A DNA stretch of 36,533 nucleotides from Treponema sp. (GTDB taxonomy: Bacteria; Spirochaetota; Spirochaetia; Treponematales; Treponemataceae). The notes beneath the pieces were generated by a model, which ran no database searches, was not told the DNA's origin, and saw only the letters and a program-made list of their open reading frames with translations. Of the stretch, positions 1 through 8,220 are shown piece by piece; position 1 is the stretch's first letter; the number at the start of each line of letters is the position of its first letter. Made by a program: the position numbers and the translations under genes. The DNA lies in contig JAFLSO010000020.1 in NCBI GenBank assembly GCA_022510925.1, positions 1 to 36,533 on the forward strand, given 5' to 3'.

Positions 1-1
1 C

Positions 2-274
2 GACGGAAGAAAGAAAGCCCTCCGCCCTCTCATAAAGCGCTCTGCCGGATGCGGAGAGAGAGTCATAAGGAATCTGATTGAAATAAAACCTCAGCTCTCC
101 CACGGTGAGCGGCTGCGTCGTAAGAAACTGTGCCTGAGCGCTCTCCGTGCAGAGCATGTACATGTCATCATATATCCAGTGGCCGGACGGAATCACCTGC
201 GTACTGCTGCCTGATTTTGCGTGGGCGACGGCAGCGAGCAGAAAGAGGACGAGCCCCGGTAAGAATTTTCTCAT
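2..274 (-). CDS. Secreted protein of unknown function, N-terminal part only (cut by window edge)
   Basis: A minus-strand frame is open from the ATG at 274 down to the window edge, giving 91 codons. The first 20 residues are a typical signal peptide: MRKF, then a Leu/Ala/Val-rich core, then a cleavage-like AHA site. The mature start contains a motif reading VIPSGHWIYDDMY and later LYERAEGFL. This resembles the N-terminal part of spirochete exported proteins and loosely the Wzi/OM-barrel type, but I cannot assign a family. A TATCAT box ends six bases before the ATG with no clear ribosome binding site, so the transcript may be leaderless. The gene is divergent from the beta-barrel gene at 462. 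The protein is exported with good confidence; its function is unknown. Confidence 0.6.
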   Translation of the reverse strand, partial: MRKFLPGLVLFLLAAVAHAKSGSSTQVIPSGHWIYDDMYMLCTESAQAQFLTTQPLTVGELRFYFNQIPYDSLSASGRALYERAEGFLSSV

Positions 275-280
275 GGCCTG

Positions 281-286
281 ATGATA
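281..286 (-). promoter_or_regulatory. Possible -10 box of a leaderless promoter
   Basis: On the minus strand TATCAT occupies 286-281 and the ATG follows after six bases. The -35 region is weak (TTTATC at 17 bases). The predicted start of transcription coincides with the start codon at 274. Confidence 0.35.
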
Positions 287-461
287 CCATTTAAGGCGGA
301 AAAGATAAAGACCGCTACGGCGGCAGAAGCCCGCGCTTATAGACTTACGTTTTATTTTGCGATAGAATATGGGTATAAACTGGCAAGCGGCTATGGATTT
401 CATGGATTTAGATGCGTACTTAAAACAGAATCATCCACATAAAAGGAAAAGGCGCTTACTG

Positions 462-2231
462 ATGAAAAGTCATCCACTGCATCTGGTAATCCTTCTTCTG
501 TCCATGGCCCTGCTCAATGCGCAGGAGGCCCCCGTGTCTTACGGCGGCATTCCCGCTGACGATGAGGCGCTCACAGCTACGGAGGGCGCGGAGACCGATG
601 ACCGCGATGAGCCCGCCCTGAACGGCACCGCACGGCGCGCGCTCTACAAGATAGGGAGCGTGACATACATCTCGCACGGTAAGACCAGGCCTTTCGCTCT
701 CTCGCGGAACATATCGGTGGACACATACAAGACGTTCGCAAGCGAGGACGAACTAAAGGAGTACATAGGTGCCGTGGAGCAGGACATAGTGAACCTGCGG
801 CTTCTGGACGACATAGAGACATCATACACACTCTCCGCGCAGGACGGCCCCGATGAGAACGGAGACACCATTTATCTTGCGGCGGTGGAGATATCATTCT
901 CCGACGCATATAATTTACTTATGCTTCCCAAATTCAGCTACGACTCTAACTCAGGAGCGGAGATTAAGCTCAAACTGAAGGACACGAATTTCCTGGGCTT
1001 CCTGAATCCCCTGAACGTGGACCTGAACCTGCAGTTCGGCGACGAGGATGACTCCGAGGATTTCAGGCGGGTGTACACAGGCATAAATTTCGATCTCGAC
1101 ATTCCGTTCAATCTGGGCGTGCTTGAGAATTCATTCAACAATGACTTCTCCTTCCAATGGAAGATAGGCACAGACAATGACGGGAACCTAAACGTGCCTG
1201 AATTCTCATATTCCACGGGCATAGTGGTGGGCATACCGTTCGGCAAATTCAATAAAATCAAGCTGGGATTCACACAGTCCGTGATACGGGATGAGGACTA
1301 CATATACGACGGAAACAGCGACGTGATTTACGGCGCGGAGAAAGTAACGGTCTCACTTCCGCTCGTAATAGGCACCGTAAGAGAGACGTCCCAGATCACA
1401 TACACTCCGTCCATCACGTTCACGCAGAACTGGGACATGGACGGCATAAACCCTGACAACGAGGACCTGCGCGGCCCGGAGCTTAAGATCAGCCAGAGCA
1501 TAGGGACATCTACGGTGGACTGGTACGGCAACCTAAGGACTGGAATGTCCATGAGCATATCGCAGAGCCTGGGATGGAATTTCTTTGACCAGCTGGAGGA
1601 CACGGAGCATTTCCTTGCGTCCATATCCGCCAAGATCAATATGTTCAAGTCTTTCAAATACCTGGGATTATGCTCGCAGATTTATTTCACCGCTAACATG
1701 AACAGCACTCAGAAAATAGGCGAGCATCTGCGCGGAGTACGGGATAACCAGCCTTTCAGCGCGCTGTACCCGTTCGCTGACGGCCACGCACTCAGAACTC
1801 CGCTCGCCATGGTTCTGAGCCTGGACATTCCGGTGCACATAGTCACCACGGACTGGCTGGGCTGGGGCTACAGGCTCTGGGGCAGCTACGAGAGCGTGGT
1901 GGAGAAATGGCCGCAGGGCCTCAGGTGGATTCCCAGAATCTCGCACAGGCTGTTCGGCGCGCTGGACTTCGAGCTGCAGCTGAGCCCGTTCGTGGACATA
2001 GCGCTCACGAAAAATCAGGCCACGGGGAAAGTGTTCTCGCTGCGGGACGGATTCTACAGCGCGGGCATAGAGGCGCTAATTTATCCTGAGAAGTGGAAGA
2101 ACTTCGTGGTGCGCGTAAGCCTGGGCATGGACGTGGGGCGACAGTTTATGGGTAACTACATAAACACTGACTGGCGCGCGGGAGACGTAAAGACTTACGA
2201 GCTGTTTTTCGGACTGGGAAGGCATTTCTGA
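462..2231 (+). CDS. Putative outer-membrane beta-barrel protein with N-terminal POTRA-like domain
   Basis: The protein has 589 residues from the ATG at 462, chosen because it begins a clear signal peptide (MKSHPLHLVILLLSMALLNAQ) and has a GGAAAAGG stretch about ten bases upstream. The frame extends up to 369, but that ATG lies within a promoter-like region and would bury the signal peptide. Roughly residues 55-145 (from YKIGSVTYISHG to the phrase ending DDIETSYTL) read like a POTRA fold as in BamA/TamA-type proteins. The remainder is rich in alternating-hydrophobicity strands, aromatic residues and Asn/Asp turns, and the chain ends in GLGRHF, with the terminal Phe usual for outer-membrane barrels. 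A role in outer-membrane assembly or transport is inference; a TamA/BamA-like or other spirochete barrel family is possible. Confidence 0.6.
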   Translation: MKSHPLHLVILLLSMALLNAQEAPVSYGGIPADDEALTATEGAETDDRDEPALNGTARRALYKIGSVTYISHGKTRPFALSRNISVDTYKTFASEDELKEYIGAVEQDIVNLRLLDDIETSYTLSAQDGPDENGDTIYLAAVEISFSDAYNLLMLPKFSYDSNSGAEIKLKLKDTNFLGFLNPLNVDLNLQFGDEDDSEDFRRVYTGINFDLDIPFNLGVLENSFNNDFSFQWKIGTDNDGNLNVPEFSYSTGIVVGIPFGKFNKIKLGFTQSVIRDEDYIYDGNSDVIYGAEKVTVSLPLVIGTVRETSQITYTPSITFTQNWDMDGINPDNEDLRGPELKISQSIGTSTVDWYGNLRTGMSMSISQSLGWNFFDQLEDTEHFLASISAKINMFKSFKYLGLCSQIYFTANMNSTQKIGEHLRGVRDNQPFSALYPFADGHALRTPLAMVLSLDIPVHIVTTDWLGWGYRLWGSYESVVEKWPQGLRWIPRISHRLFGALDFELQLSPFVDIALTKNQATGKVFSLRDGFYSAGIEALIYPEKWKNFVVRVSLGMDVGRQFMGNYINTDWRAGDVKTYELFFGLGRHF

Positions 2232-2242
2232 CGGCCGGTCCG

Positions 2243-3358
2243 TCAGCGTATGAGACGCTGCTCCGCCATCCTGCGCCAGTACGGCTCAGGCTCATGCTCG
2301 GAGAGGATTCTAAAAAGCTCCGAGGCAAAGCGTATGTTCCCCGCGTCCGCGGCATTGTCGGCGAATATATAAAAAAGGCGCCATATCCCGTTGGCGTTCC
2401 CCCACTCCACTATGTCCTCAAAGTCCGCGCTGCGTGAAAGCAAATCAGCGAGCGACGTGTACGCGTATCCGTTTATCCTGTCGTCCAGGGCGGCCTCTAT
2501 CTTTGTGAGCGCGGTGGTGCATCCCAGTGCGGAGCATCTGAGCGCCCTCCCGGTCTCGCCTGACCGCGAGTAAAATTCCGCCAGTGACAGCATGGCCCGC
2601 AAAGTGTCGGTGTAGCCGCTCCTGTAGAGCATGAAGTATTTCTCCACGGAGCCGGCCTTGTCCTCCTCCACTATGTGTATTATGGCGCGCATGAAACGGG
2701 CGGACACATAGTCCTCGTTGTCGCTCATGACCAGAAGCATGTACTTCTCGAAATTCTCGCTGTCGCCTGAGTCCAGGTAAAGGTCCGCCAAATCATAAAG
2801 GATGTCGTATTTCTGCGCGGGGACCTCCAGTATGTCGCTGGCCTCATACGCGGAGATAAGGTACTGCCTTGAGAGCTCGTACTCGCCCTCCATGCGGTAG
2901 ACCCTGCCTATAAGATAGTCCACCTCCGGGTAGAGCATAAGATGGTTCTCAAATTCCAGGATTCCGCTCAGGCTGTTCCTGTAAAAGTCTGCGCCCCGCA
3001 AATCCAGATGCACTCTCACAATCTCCGCGGCGGAAGAAAGCCCGTTCTTCTCCATCACAGGTATCACATCCTGCAGGCTGTCGGCCTCACGGCGCACGGA
3101 GGAAAGCCTTAGCGAGCGCTCCAGCGTGTATATCTCCCACTGGCACCTCTGCTTTCGCGCGGCACGCGCTTTCTCGGCGTATTCCACGGCGCCTCCGTAA
3201 TTCCCCGCCTCCATCGCGTTCTCCGCCATCTCCAGAAAACGCCAGTCCTCCTCGCCGGGAGTCACCGAGCGCGGAACTGACTGAGAGAGAGCCGGATAAT
3301 AGAGCAGGACGGCAAAGACCGCCGTCATCACGCGGACATAAAACGAATGTGATTTCAT
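2243..3358 (-). CDS. Secreted TPR-like repeat protein
   Basis: The protein has 371 residues. It starts with MKSHSFYVRVMTAVFAVLLYY, a signal peptide ending near ALSQS. The mature part is made of helical pairs with TPR-like spacing, for example the segments around FLEMAENAMEAGNYGGAVEYA, YLIGRVYRMEGEYELSRQYL and LADLYLDSGDSENFEKYML. It probably acts as a periplasmic scaffold for protein-protein contacts, but no partner can be named. A good ribosome binding site (AAGGAACTAGG) lies just before the ATG. It starts 23 bases after the ispG stop on the same strand, so the two are probably one transcript, although no functional link is obvious. It converges with the barrel gene at 462-2231 with only 11 bases between the stops. 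Confidence 0.65.
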   Translation of the reverse strand: MKSHSFYVRVMTAVFAVLLYYPALSQSVPRSVTPGEEDWRFLEMAENAMEAGNYGGAVEYAEKARAARKQRCQWEIYTLERSLRLSSVRREADSLQDVIPVMEKNGLSSAAEIVRVHLDLRGADFYRNSLSGILEFENHLMLYPEVDYLIGRVYRMEGEYELSRQYLISAYEASDILEVPAQKYDILYDLADLYLDSGDSENFEKYMLLVMSDNEDYVSARFMRAIIHIVEEDKAGSVEKYFMLYRSGYTDTLRAMLSLAEFYSRSGETGRALRCSALGCTTALTKIEAALDDRINGYAYTSLADLLSRSADFEDIVEWGNANGIWRLFYIFADNAADAGNIRFASELFRILSEHEPEPYWRRMAEQRLIR

Positions 3359-3381
3359 CCTAGTTCCTTATCGGCATAAAA

Positions 3382-4494
3382 TCAGAGCAGCGCAAGTTCT
3401 TTTTCAAATTCAGCATCCGCGTCCTTCTCGTCTATGGTGCGGAGTATTTTTCCCCGCCTGAAAAGCACTGCCTTACCGCCGCCGCCCGTTATCCCCAGGT
3501 CGGCGTGCTTACCCTCACCGGGGCCGTTCACCGCGCATCCCATCACGGCCACCGTAACGTCTTTTCTCATGCTGAGCAGCCTGTTCTGCCACCGCTCCAT
3601 AAAGCCGTGCACGTCAAAGCCCTCGCGCCCGCATCTGGGGCAGCTTACCAGAGTGACGCCGCCATCCCTTTTACCGCACTCATGCAGAATCTCCCTGGCG
3701 GCTATGACCTCATTCTCAGGCGAGCTTGAAAGGCTCACCCGGACGGTGGCTCCTATGCCCTCGTCAAGCAGACGGCCCAGGGCCATGGTGCTCCTTACCA
3801 CGCCGGTTATAAGGGGACCGGCCTCAGTCACGCCTATGTGAAGCGGTATGTCGCTGACCGCCGCGAACGCCTCGTTGGCCTCCACGGTCTCTTTTACGGA
3901 GGACGCCTTCATGCTCACTACCACATCATGGAATCCCAGGGCGTCAAGAACTGACACCTCGCGCAGGGCGGACTCGCGCAATGCCTCCGCCCGGGACATC
4001 CTGCCCTCCATGACCCCGGCCTCCAGATCGCGCGGAATGCTTCCTGAATTCACGCCCACTCGCATGGCGGCTCCCCGGGCACGGCACGCCTCCACCACGG
4101 CCTCCACCCGCTCGCGCCCGCCTATGTTCCCGGGATTTATGCGCACCGCGCTCACGGAGCGCCCGGGAAGCGAGTTGTCCAGGCAGGCGAGCGCAAGGCG
4201 CCAGTCAAAGTGTATGTCCGCCACAAGCGGGATGTCCGTCATGCCCTGAATCACGCGGAGGGAACGCGCGCTAGGTTCGTCAGGAACCGCGAAACGGATT
4301 ATGTCGCATCCCAGGGATTTCAGGGCGTCCATGTCCCTTGCGATTCGCTCCAGACGCGCTCTGTCCTCGGCCGCACCGGATATGCCCTCCTTCCACATGG
4401 TCTGCACGGTGACGGGATTCCCGCCGCCCAAAAATATCTCGCGTATGCCGTCACGCCCGCCCAGTCTCACTGTCCTTGTCGTCTTGAATTCCAT
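3382..4494 (-). CDS. ispG: 4-hydroxy-3-methylbut-2-en-1-yl diphosphate synthase (IspG/GcpE)
   Basis: This enzyme of the non-mevalonate isoprenoid pathway converts methylerythritol cyclodiphosphate to HMBPP using a [4Fe-4S] cluster. The 370-residue chain carries the family signatures: TRTVRLGG at the N-terminus, VQTMWKEG, and the cluster cysteines in SCPRCGR (about C285 and C288) and in [10 protein letters not shown] (about C320). It is the short bacterial form without the plant-type insert. The ATG at 4494 is preferred over the GTG at 4524: the family normally begins near this residue, and the promoter -10 box (4501-4506) would place transcription start exactly at 4494. No ribosome binding site precedes it, so a leaderless mRNA is likely. 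It is divergent from rfbA and followed by the TPR gene at 3358. Confidence 0.95.
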   Translation of the reverse strand: MEFKTTRTVRLGGRDGIREIFLGGGNPVTVQTMWKEGISGAAEDRARLERIARDMDALKSLGCDIIRFAVPDEPSARSLRVIQGMTDIPLVADIHFDWRLALACLDNSLPGRSVSAVRINPGNIGGRERVEAVVEACRARGAAMRVGVNSGSIPRDLEAGVMEGRMSRAEALRESALREVSVLDALGFHDVVVSMKASSVKETVEANEAFAAVSDIPLHIGVTEAGPLITGVVRSTMALGRLLDEGIGATVRVSLSSSPENEVIAAREILHECGKRDGGVTLVSCPRCGREGFDVHGFMERWQNRLLSMRKDVTVAVMGCAVNGPGEGKHADLGITGGGGKAVLFRRGKILRTIDEKDADAEFEKELALL

Positions 4495-4500
4495 GCCGCA

Positions 4501-4529
4501 AGTATAGCAGAGCGGACGGCGCACGGCAA
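4501..4529 (-). promoter_or_regulatory. ispG promoter, predicted leaderless
   Basis: On the minus strand TTGCCG (4529-4524), a 17-base spacer and TATACT (4506-4501) form a good sigma70-type promoter. Six bases separate the -10 box from the ATG at 4494, so transcription should begin at the start codon itself. Confidence 0.6.
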
Positions 4530-4538
4530 GGAAATCTA

Positions 4539-4567
4539 TTGCCCGCTGCCTGTTATTCTGATATAAT
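4539..4567 (+). promoter_or_regulatory. rfbACD promoter
   Basis: TTGCCC (4539-4544), a 17-base spacer and a perfect TATAAT (4562-4567) match the sigma70 consensus. The predicted start of transcription is near 4574, leaving a leader of about 35 bases before rfbA. The promoter lies back to back with the ispG promoter, with the two -35 boxes nine bases apart. Confidence 0.65.
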
Positions 4568-4607
4568 CACGCGGTATCAGTATACTCTCCCAAAACGAGG
4601 CTCAGAC

Positions 4608-5483
4608 ATGAAAGGCATAATCCTAGCGGGCGGAAGCGGAACCAGACTCTACCCCATCACAAAAGCGGTCTCCAAGCAGATTCTGCCGCTCTATGACAAA
4701 CCCATGATATACTATCCTCTCAGCGTACTGATGCTGTCGGGGATACGGGAGGTGCTCATAATCTCCACCCCGCGCGACACGGCGCTTTTCAGGGAGCTGT
4801 TCGGAACCGGGGAGCAGCTGGGCATGAGGTTCGACTACGCCGTGCAGGAAAGCCCCAGGGGGCTTGCCGACGCTTTCATCGTGGGAAAGCATTTTATAGG
4901 AGATGACAGCGTGGCCCTGGTCCTGGGAGACAACATTTTCTACGGACAGTCTTTCACGCGCACGCTCAGCAACGCGTCATCAAAGGTCAAATCCGAAGGA
5001 GGCGCGGTGATTTTCGGCTACTACGTGAAGGAGCCTTCCGCTTACGGCGTGGTGGAATTCGACAAGGACGGGAAAGTCCTGGGCATAGAGGAGAAGCCCT
5101 CCGCGCCAAAAAGCAACTACGCGGTGCCGGGACTTTACTTCTACGACAACTCCGTGGTGGAAATCGCCGGCAGCATAAAGCCCAGCGCGCGGGGCGAGAT
5201 TGAGATAACCACGGTCAACAACACATACCTTGAGCGCGGGAAGCTCAGCGTGGAGCTTCTGGGACGCGGCATGGCATGGCTTGACACAGGCACTTACGAC
5301 GGTCTTCTGGAGGCTTCGAATTTCATCGCCACCATACAGAAACGGCAGGGGCTGTACGTAAGCTGCATAGAGGAGATAGCGCTCACTAACGGCTGGATAA
5401 CGCGGGAAGAGGTCCTTAAGACCGCTGAATCATACAGGACAAGCTACGGCGAGTACCTGAGGTACATAGCGGAGAGGACTTAG
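4608..5483 (+). CDS. rfbA: Glucose-1-phosphate thymidylyltransferase (RfbA/RmlA)
   Basis: First step of dTDP-L-rhamnose synthesis: glucose-1-phosphate plus dTTP gives dTDP-glucose. The 291-residue protein has the nucleotidyltransferase signature [16 protein letters not shown] at its start, followed by the [11 protein letters not shown] segment, the [10 protein letters not shown] metal and sugar-phosphate motif and [20 protein letters not shown]. Length is normal for the family. The ATG at 4608 is chosen because the protein signature begins there and the upstream in-frame sequence holds the promoter. It is the first gene of a run rfbA-rfbC-rfbD with a two-base gap before rfbC, so co-transcription is very likely. 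Confidence 0.96.
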   Translation: MKGIILAGGSGTRLYPITKAVSKQILPLYDKPMIYYPLSVLMLSGIREVLIISTPRDTALFRELFGTGEQLGMRFDYAVQESPRGLADAFIVGKHFIGDDSVALVLGDNIFYGQSFTRTLSNASSKVKSEGGAVIFGYYVKEPSAYGVVEFDKDGKVLGIEEKPSAPKSNYAVPGLYFYDNSVVEIAGSIKPSARGEIEITTVNNTYLERGKLSVELLGRGMAWLDTGTYDGLLEASNFIATIQKRQGLYVSCIEEIALTNGWITREEVLKTAESYRTSYGEYLRYIAERT

Positions 5484-5485
5484 AA

Positions 5486-6070
5486 ATGCCGTTCCAGTTC
5501 ACAAAATGCCCCATAGAGGGCCTTTACGAGATTCAGCCCAAAGTGTTCGGCGATTCCAGGGGATACTTCCTGGAGTCATACTCCGAGCGGGATTTTTTTG
5601 ACGCGGGACTTACGATGAGGTTCGTACAGGACAACCAGTCATCGTCATTCCGGGGAGTGCTGCGCGGGCTTCATTTTCAGAAGCGCCATCCGCAGGGAAA
5701 GCTTGTCCGCGCTGTAAGCGGCACGGTGTATGACGTGGCGGTTGACCTGAGGTGCGGCTCCCCCACTTTCGGCTCATGGCACGGCGTCCTGCTTGACGGC
5801 AGAAAGCACAATCAGTTCTATATTCCGCAGGGATTCGCCCACGGATTCTACGTCCTCTCTGAGACCGCGGTATTCGCCTACAAGTGCACGGATTTCTATC
5901 ACCCCGAGGACGAGGGCGGCCTCATGTGGAACGACCCCGCCATAGCGGTGGACTGGGCGTCGGCTGCGAACGAATTCTTTCCTCAGCCCAGTGAGAAGGA
6001 CACAAAACACCCGCCTTTCTCGCCTGAGGCCAGATACTTTGACATGAGCGGAAAATGGATTGGAGACTGA
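5486..6070 (+). CDS. rfbC: dTDP-4-dehydrorhamnose 3,5-epimerase (RfbC/RmlC)
   Basis: Third step of dTDP-L-rhamnose synthesis, the double epimerisation at C3 and C5. The 194-residue cupin shows the family motifs: DSRGYFLESYSERDF, QDNQSSSFRGVLRGLHFQ with the catalytic His, KLVRAVSGTVYDVAVDLR, and IPQGFAHGFYVLSE. The C-terminus has the usual WNDPAIAVDW segment. The ATG lies two bases after the rfbA stop with GAGAGGAC upstream. The stop is one base before the rfbD start, so the three genes are tightly coupled. Cytoplasmic; the product feeds rfbD. Confidence 0.95.
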   Translation: MPFQFTKCPIEGLYEIQPKVFGDSRGYFLESYSERDFFDAGLTMRFVQDNQSSSFRGVLRGLHFQKRHPQGKLVRAVSGTVYDVAVDLRCGSPTFGSWHGVLLDGRKHNQFYIPQGFAHGFYVLSETAVFAYKCTDFYHPEDEGGLMWNDPAIAVDWASAANEFFPQPSEKDTKHPPFSPEARYFDMSGKWIGD

Positions 6071-6071
6071 T

Positions 6072-7031
6072 ATGGTTTGGTTAATCGGCTGCAACGGAAT
6101 GCTGGGCTCTGAGCTGGGACGGCAGCTCACGCAGTGCGGCATAAGCTGGATAGGAAGCGACCGCGAAGTGGACATAACGGATCCCGCCGCGCTTGAGAAA
6201 TTCGCCTCATCGCATGAGAGCTCGGCGGGAACCACAGGAGCGTCCGCCATAAAGGGAAAAATCCTCAGCAACATAAGCTGGGTCATAAACTGCGCCGCAT
6301 ACACCGCCGTGGACAAAGCGGAGGATGACGGGGAGACGGCCAGGAGGCTGAACGAGGACGGCCCGCGAAACATAGCCCGCGCCGCGCGTAAGATAGGGGC
6401 CAGGCTCATACACATATCCACGGACTATGTCTTTGACGGAACCGGCCGCTCGCCCTACACCGAGGACGCGGAGAAAAATCCCGCGTGCGTTTACGGGCTC
6501 ACCAAGGCGGCGGGCGAGGACGCCGTGCAGAAAGAGATGACGCAGTATTACATAATACGGACCGCGTGGCTCTACGGCTTTGACGGAAAGAATTTCGTAT
6601 ACACCATGGCACGCGCCATGAGCGAGAGGGACAGCGTCACAGTGGTGGCGGACCAGAAAGGCACGCCCACGTTCGCGGGGGATCTTGCTTCCGCAATAAT
6701 AAAAATCATAGACGGCTCAGACCACGCGCACCACCTGTTCGGAAAAAACGCGGCGCTTCCTTACGGCGTGTATCATTTCACGGACTCGGGAGAGACCACA
6801 TGGTTCGGCTTCGCGCAGAGGATATACGCTCTGGGGAAAAAATACGGGCGCATCACAGGCGACTGCGAGATAAAGTCATGCTCCACGGAGGAGTATCCCA
6901 CCCGTGCCAGGCGCCCGGCGTACTCAGTCCTCAGCAAGGAGAAAATCCAGGGAGCGCTCAGAATGAGAATCCCGGAGTGGGATGCCAGCCTTGAGAAATT
7001 CATGAGGAGCGGACGTTTTTCAATCATGTAG
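6072..7031 (+). CDS. rfbD: dTDP-4-dehydrorhamnose reductase (RfbD/RmlD)
   Basis: Last step of dTDP-L-rhamnose synthesis, an NAD(P)H-dependent reduction. The 319-residue short-chain dehydrogenase has the nucleotide-binding GCNGMLGSELG at residues 7-17, NCAAYTAVDKAE, STDYVFDG, the catalytic YGLTK with Tyr and Lys, and RTAWLYG. An Ala/Ser/Gly-rich insertion (around SSHESSAGTTGAS, residues 43-55) sits before the NCAAYT strand and is not usual in the family. The ATG at 6072 has GGAG six bases upstream, inside the end of rfbC, and is preferred to the TTG at 6060. The next gene, rfbB, is 64 bases away, a wider gap than within rfbACD. Confidence 0.94.
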   Translation: MVWLIGCNGMLGSELGRQLTQCGISWIGSDREVDITDPAALEKFASSHESSAGTTGASAIKGKILSNISWVINCAAYTAVDKAEDDGETARRLNEDGPRNIARAARKIGARLIHISTDYVFDGTGRSPYTEDAEKNPACVYGLTKAAGEDAVQKEMTQYYIIRTAWLYGFDGKNFVYTMARAMSERDSVTVVADQKGTPTFAGDLASAIIKIIDGSDHAHHLFGKNAALPYGVYHFTDSGETTWFGFAQRIYALGKKYGRITGDCEIKSCSTEEYPTRARRPAYSVLSKEKIQGALRMRIPEWDASLEKFMRSGRFSIM

Positions 7032-7095
7032 GCGCGCTTTGATGCCGAAACTGTAGAAGATAAAAAATCAAGTCACACTTTTACAGAGGTTCGGA

Positions 7096-8201
7096 ATGTC
7101 AAAAAGGGCTCTCACAAACATCCTTGTCACCGGCGGATGCGGATTCATAGGCAGCAACTTCATAAACTATTTGTTCGGGAAAAGCGCGGGCGCCGGATTC
7201 GGAGGGAACGAGGCTTTCACCGACGCGGGTTTCACAGGCACCGTAGTCAACGTGGACTGCCTGACCTACGCGGGGAATCCCGGAAACCTGGCCCAGGTGC
7301 AGAAGGAATTCGGCGGTACCAGATATTTCTTTGAGAGGACAGACATCACTGACCGCGCCCAGATAGACCGCATACTAAGGCAGTACAGCATAGACACAGT
7401 GGTCCACTTCGCGGCGGAGAGCCATGTGGACAGATCCATACTGGGACCGGAGGCGTTCGTGCGGACAAACATCCTGGGAACGTACACTCTGCTGGACGCC
7501 GCCAGGACTTTCTGGGGCATAAGCCTGGACACCCCGCGCGATGACGTCCTCTTCCACCACATCTCCACTGACGAGGTATACGGCTCGCTGGGTGCCACAG
7601 GCTACTTCACGGAGACCACGCCATACGATCCGCGCTCGCCCTACTCCGCAAGCAAAGCCGCCTCCGACCATCTTGTAATGGCGTACAGCCACACGTACGG
7701 GCTTCCCGTAACGCTCTCAAACTGCACGAACAACTACGGCCCTACCAGTTCCCCGAGAAACTTCTCCCGCTTATGATATCGAATATCCGTGACGGAAAAA
7801 GCCTTCCCGTCTACGGCGAGGGAAAAAACATACGCGACTGGATTTACGTGGAGGACCATAACCGCGCCGTGTGGCTCATAATGAGAGACGGAGAGACCGG
7901 GCAGAAGTACAACATAGGCGGAGAGAACGAGTGGCAGAACATAAAGCTGCTGGAGAAGCTCATAGACTTGACCTCGGAGGAAGCCGGGCTGGACTTCGAC
8001 AAGGTGCACGGAACCATAAGCCATGTTAAGGACCGCCCCGGACACGACGCCCGCTATGCCATAGACTGCGCTAAAATCAAAAAGGACTTAGGCTGGCAGC
8101 GCAGGATGACCTTCGAGGAGGGCCTTCGCATGACGGTGAAATGGTATCTTGCAAACACAGAATGGACGGAGAACATAAAGAGCGGCGGCTATTTAAAATA
8201 G
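7096..8201 (+). pseudogene. rfbB: dTDP-glucose 4,6-dehydratase (RfbB/RmlB), frameshifted
   Basis: Second step of dTDP-rhamnose synthesis, broken by a one-base deletion. The first part (7096-7776, 226 residues) has TGGCGFIGSNF, HFAAESHVDRSI, STDEVYGS and the catalytic YSASKAASDH. It runs correctly to NNYGP and then reads a wrong frame to a TGA at 7774. The rest (7773-8201, 142 residues) continues the family from the segment MISNIRDGKSLPVYGEGKN through DWIYVEDHNRAV to the end. Inserting one base after GGCCC at about 7743 restores the expected NNYGPYQFPEKLLPLMI and a full protein of about 369 residues. Nothing else is damaged, so this is either a very recent mutation or a sequencing/assembly error. 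A Gly/Ala-rich insertion follows the first beta-alpha unit (about residues 29-48). Confidence 0.88.
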
Positions 8202-8205
8202 CCGC
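8185..8205. terminator. Palindrome between convergent rfbB and glgA
   Basis: A 10-base perfect inverted repeat (GCGGCTATTT and its complement) with a one-base centre overlaps the rfbB stop codon and lies just before the glgA stop on the other strand. Its place between convergent genes suggests a bidirectional transcription stop. Neither side has a run of T, so an intrinsic terminator is only a weak call. Confidence 0.35.
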
Positions 8206-8220
8206 GCCCATAGAGTGCGC

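Noticed and set aside
369-461. Upstream in-frame ATG at 369 for the beta-barrel gene
   Set aside because: It sits at the end of a -10-like box, would place 31 charged residues before the signal peptide and has no ribosome binding site. The ATG at 462 fits all three.
4495-4524. GTG start for ispG at 4524
   Set aside because: It lies upstream of the predicted transcript start and adds residues not seen in the family.
7738-7776. Programmed frameshift as an explanation for rfbB
   Set aside because: No slippery heptamer or stimulatory structure is seen, and the family is not known for such control.
8185-8205. Strong rho-independent terminator after rfbB
   Set aside because: The hairpin is good but has no T run on either strand, so it was kept only as a weak call.
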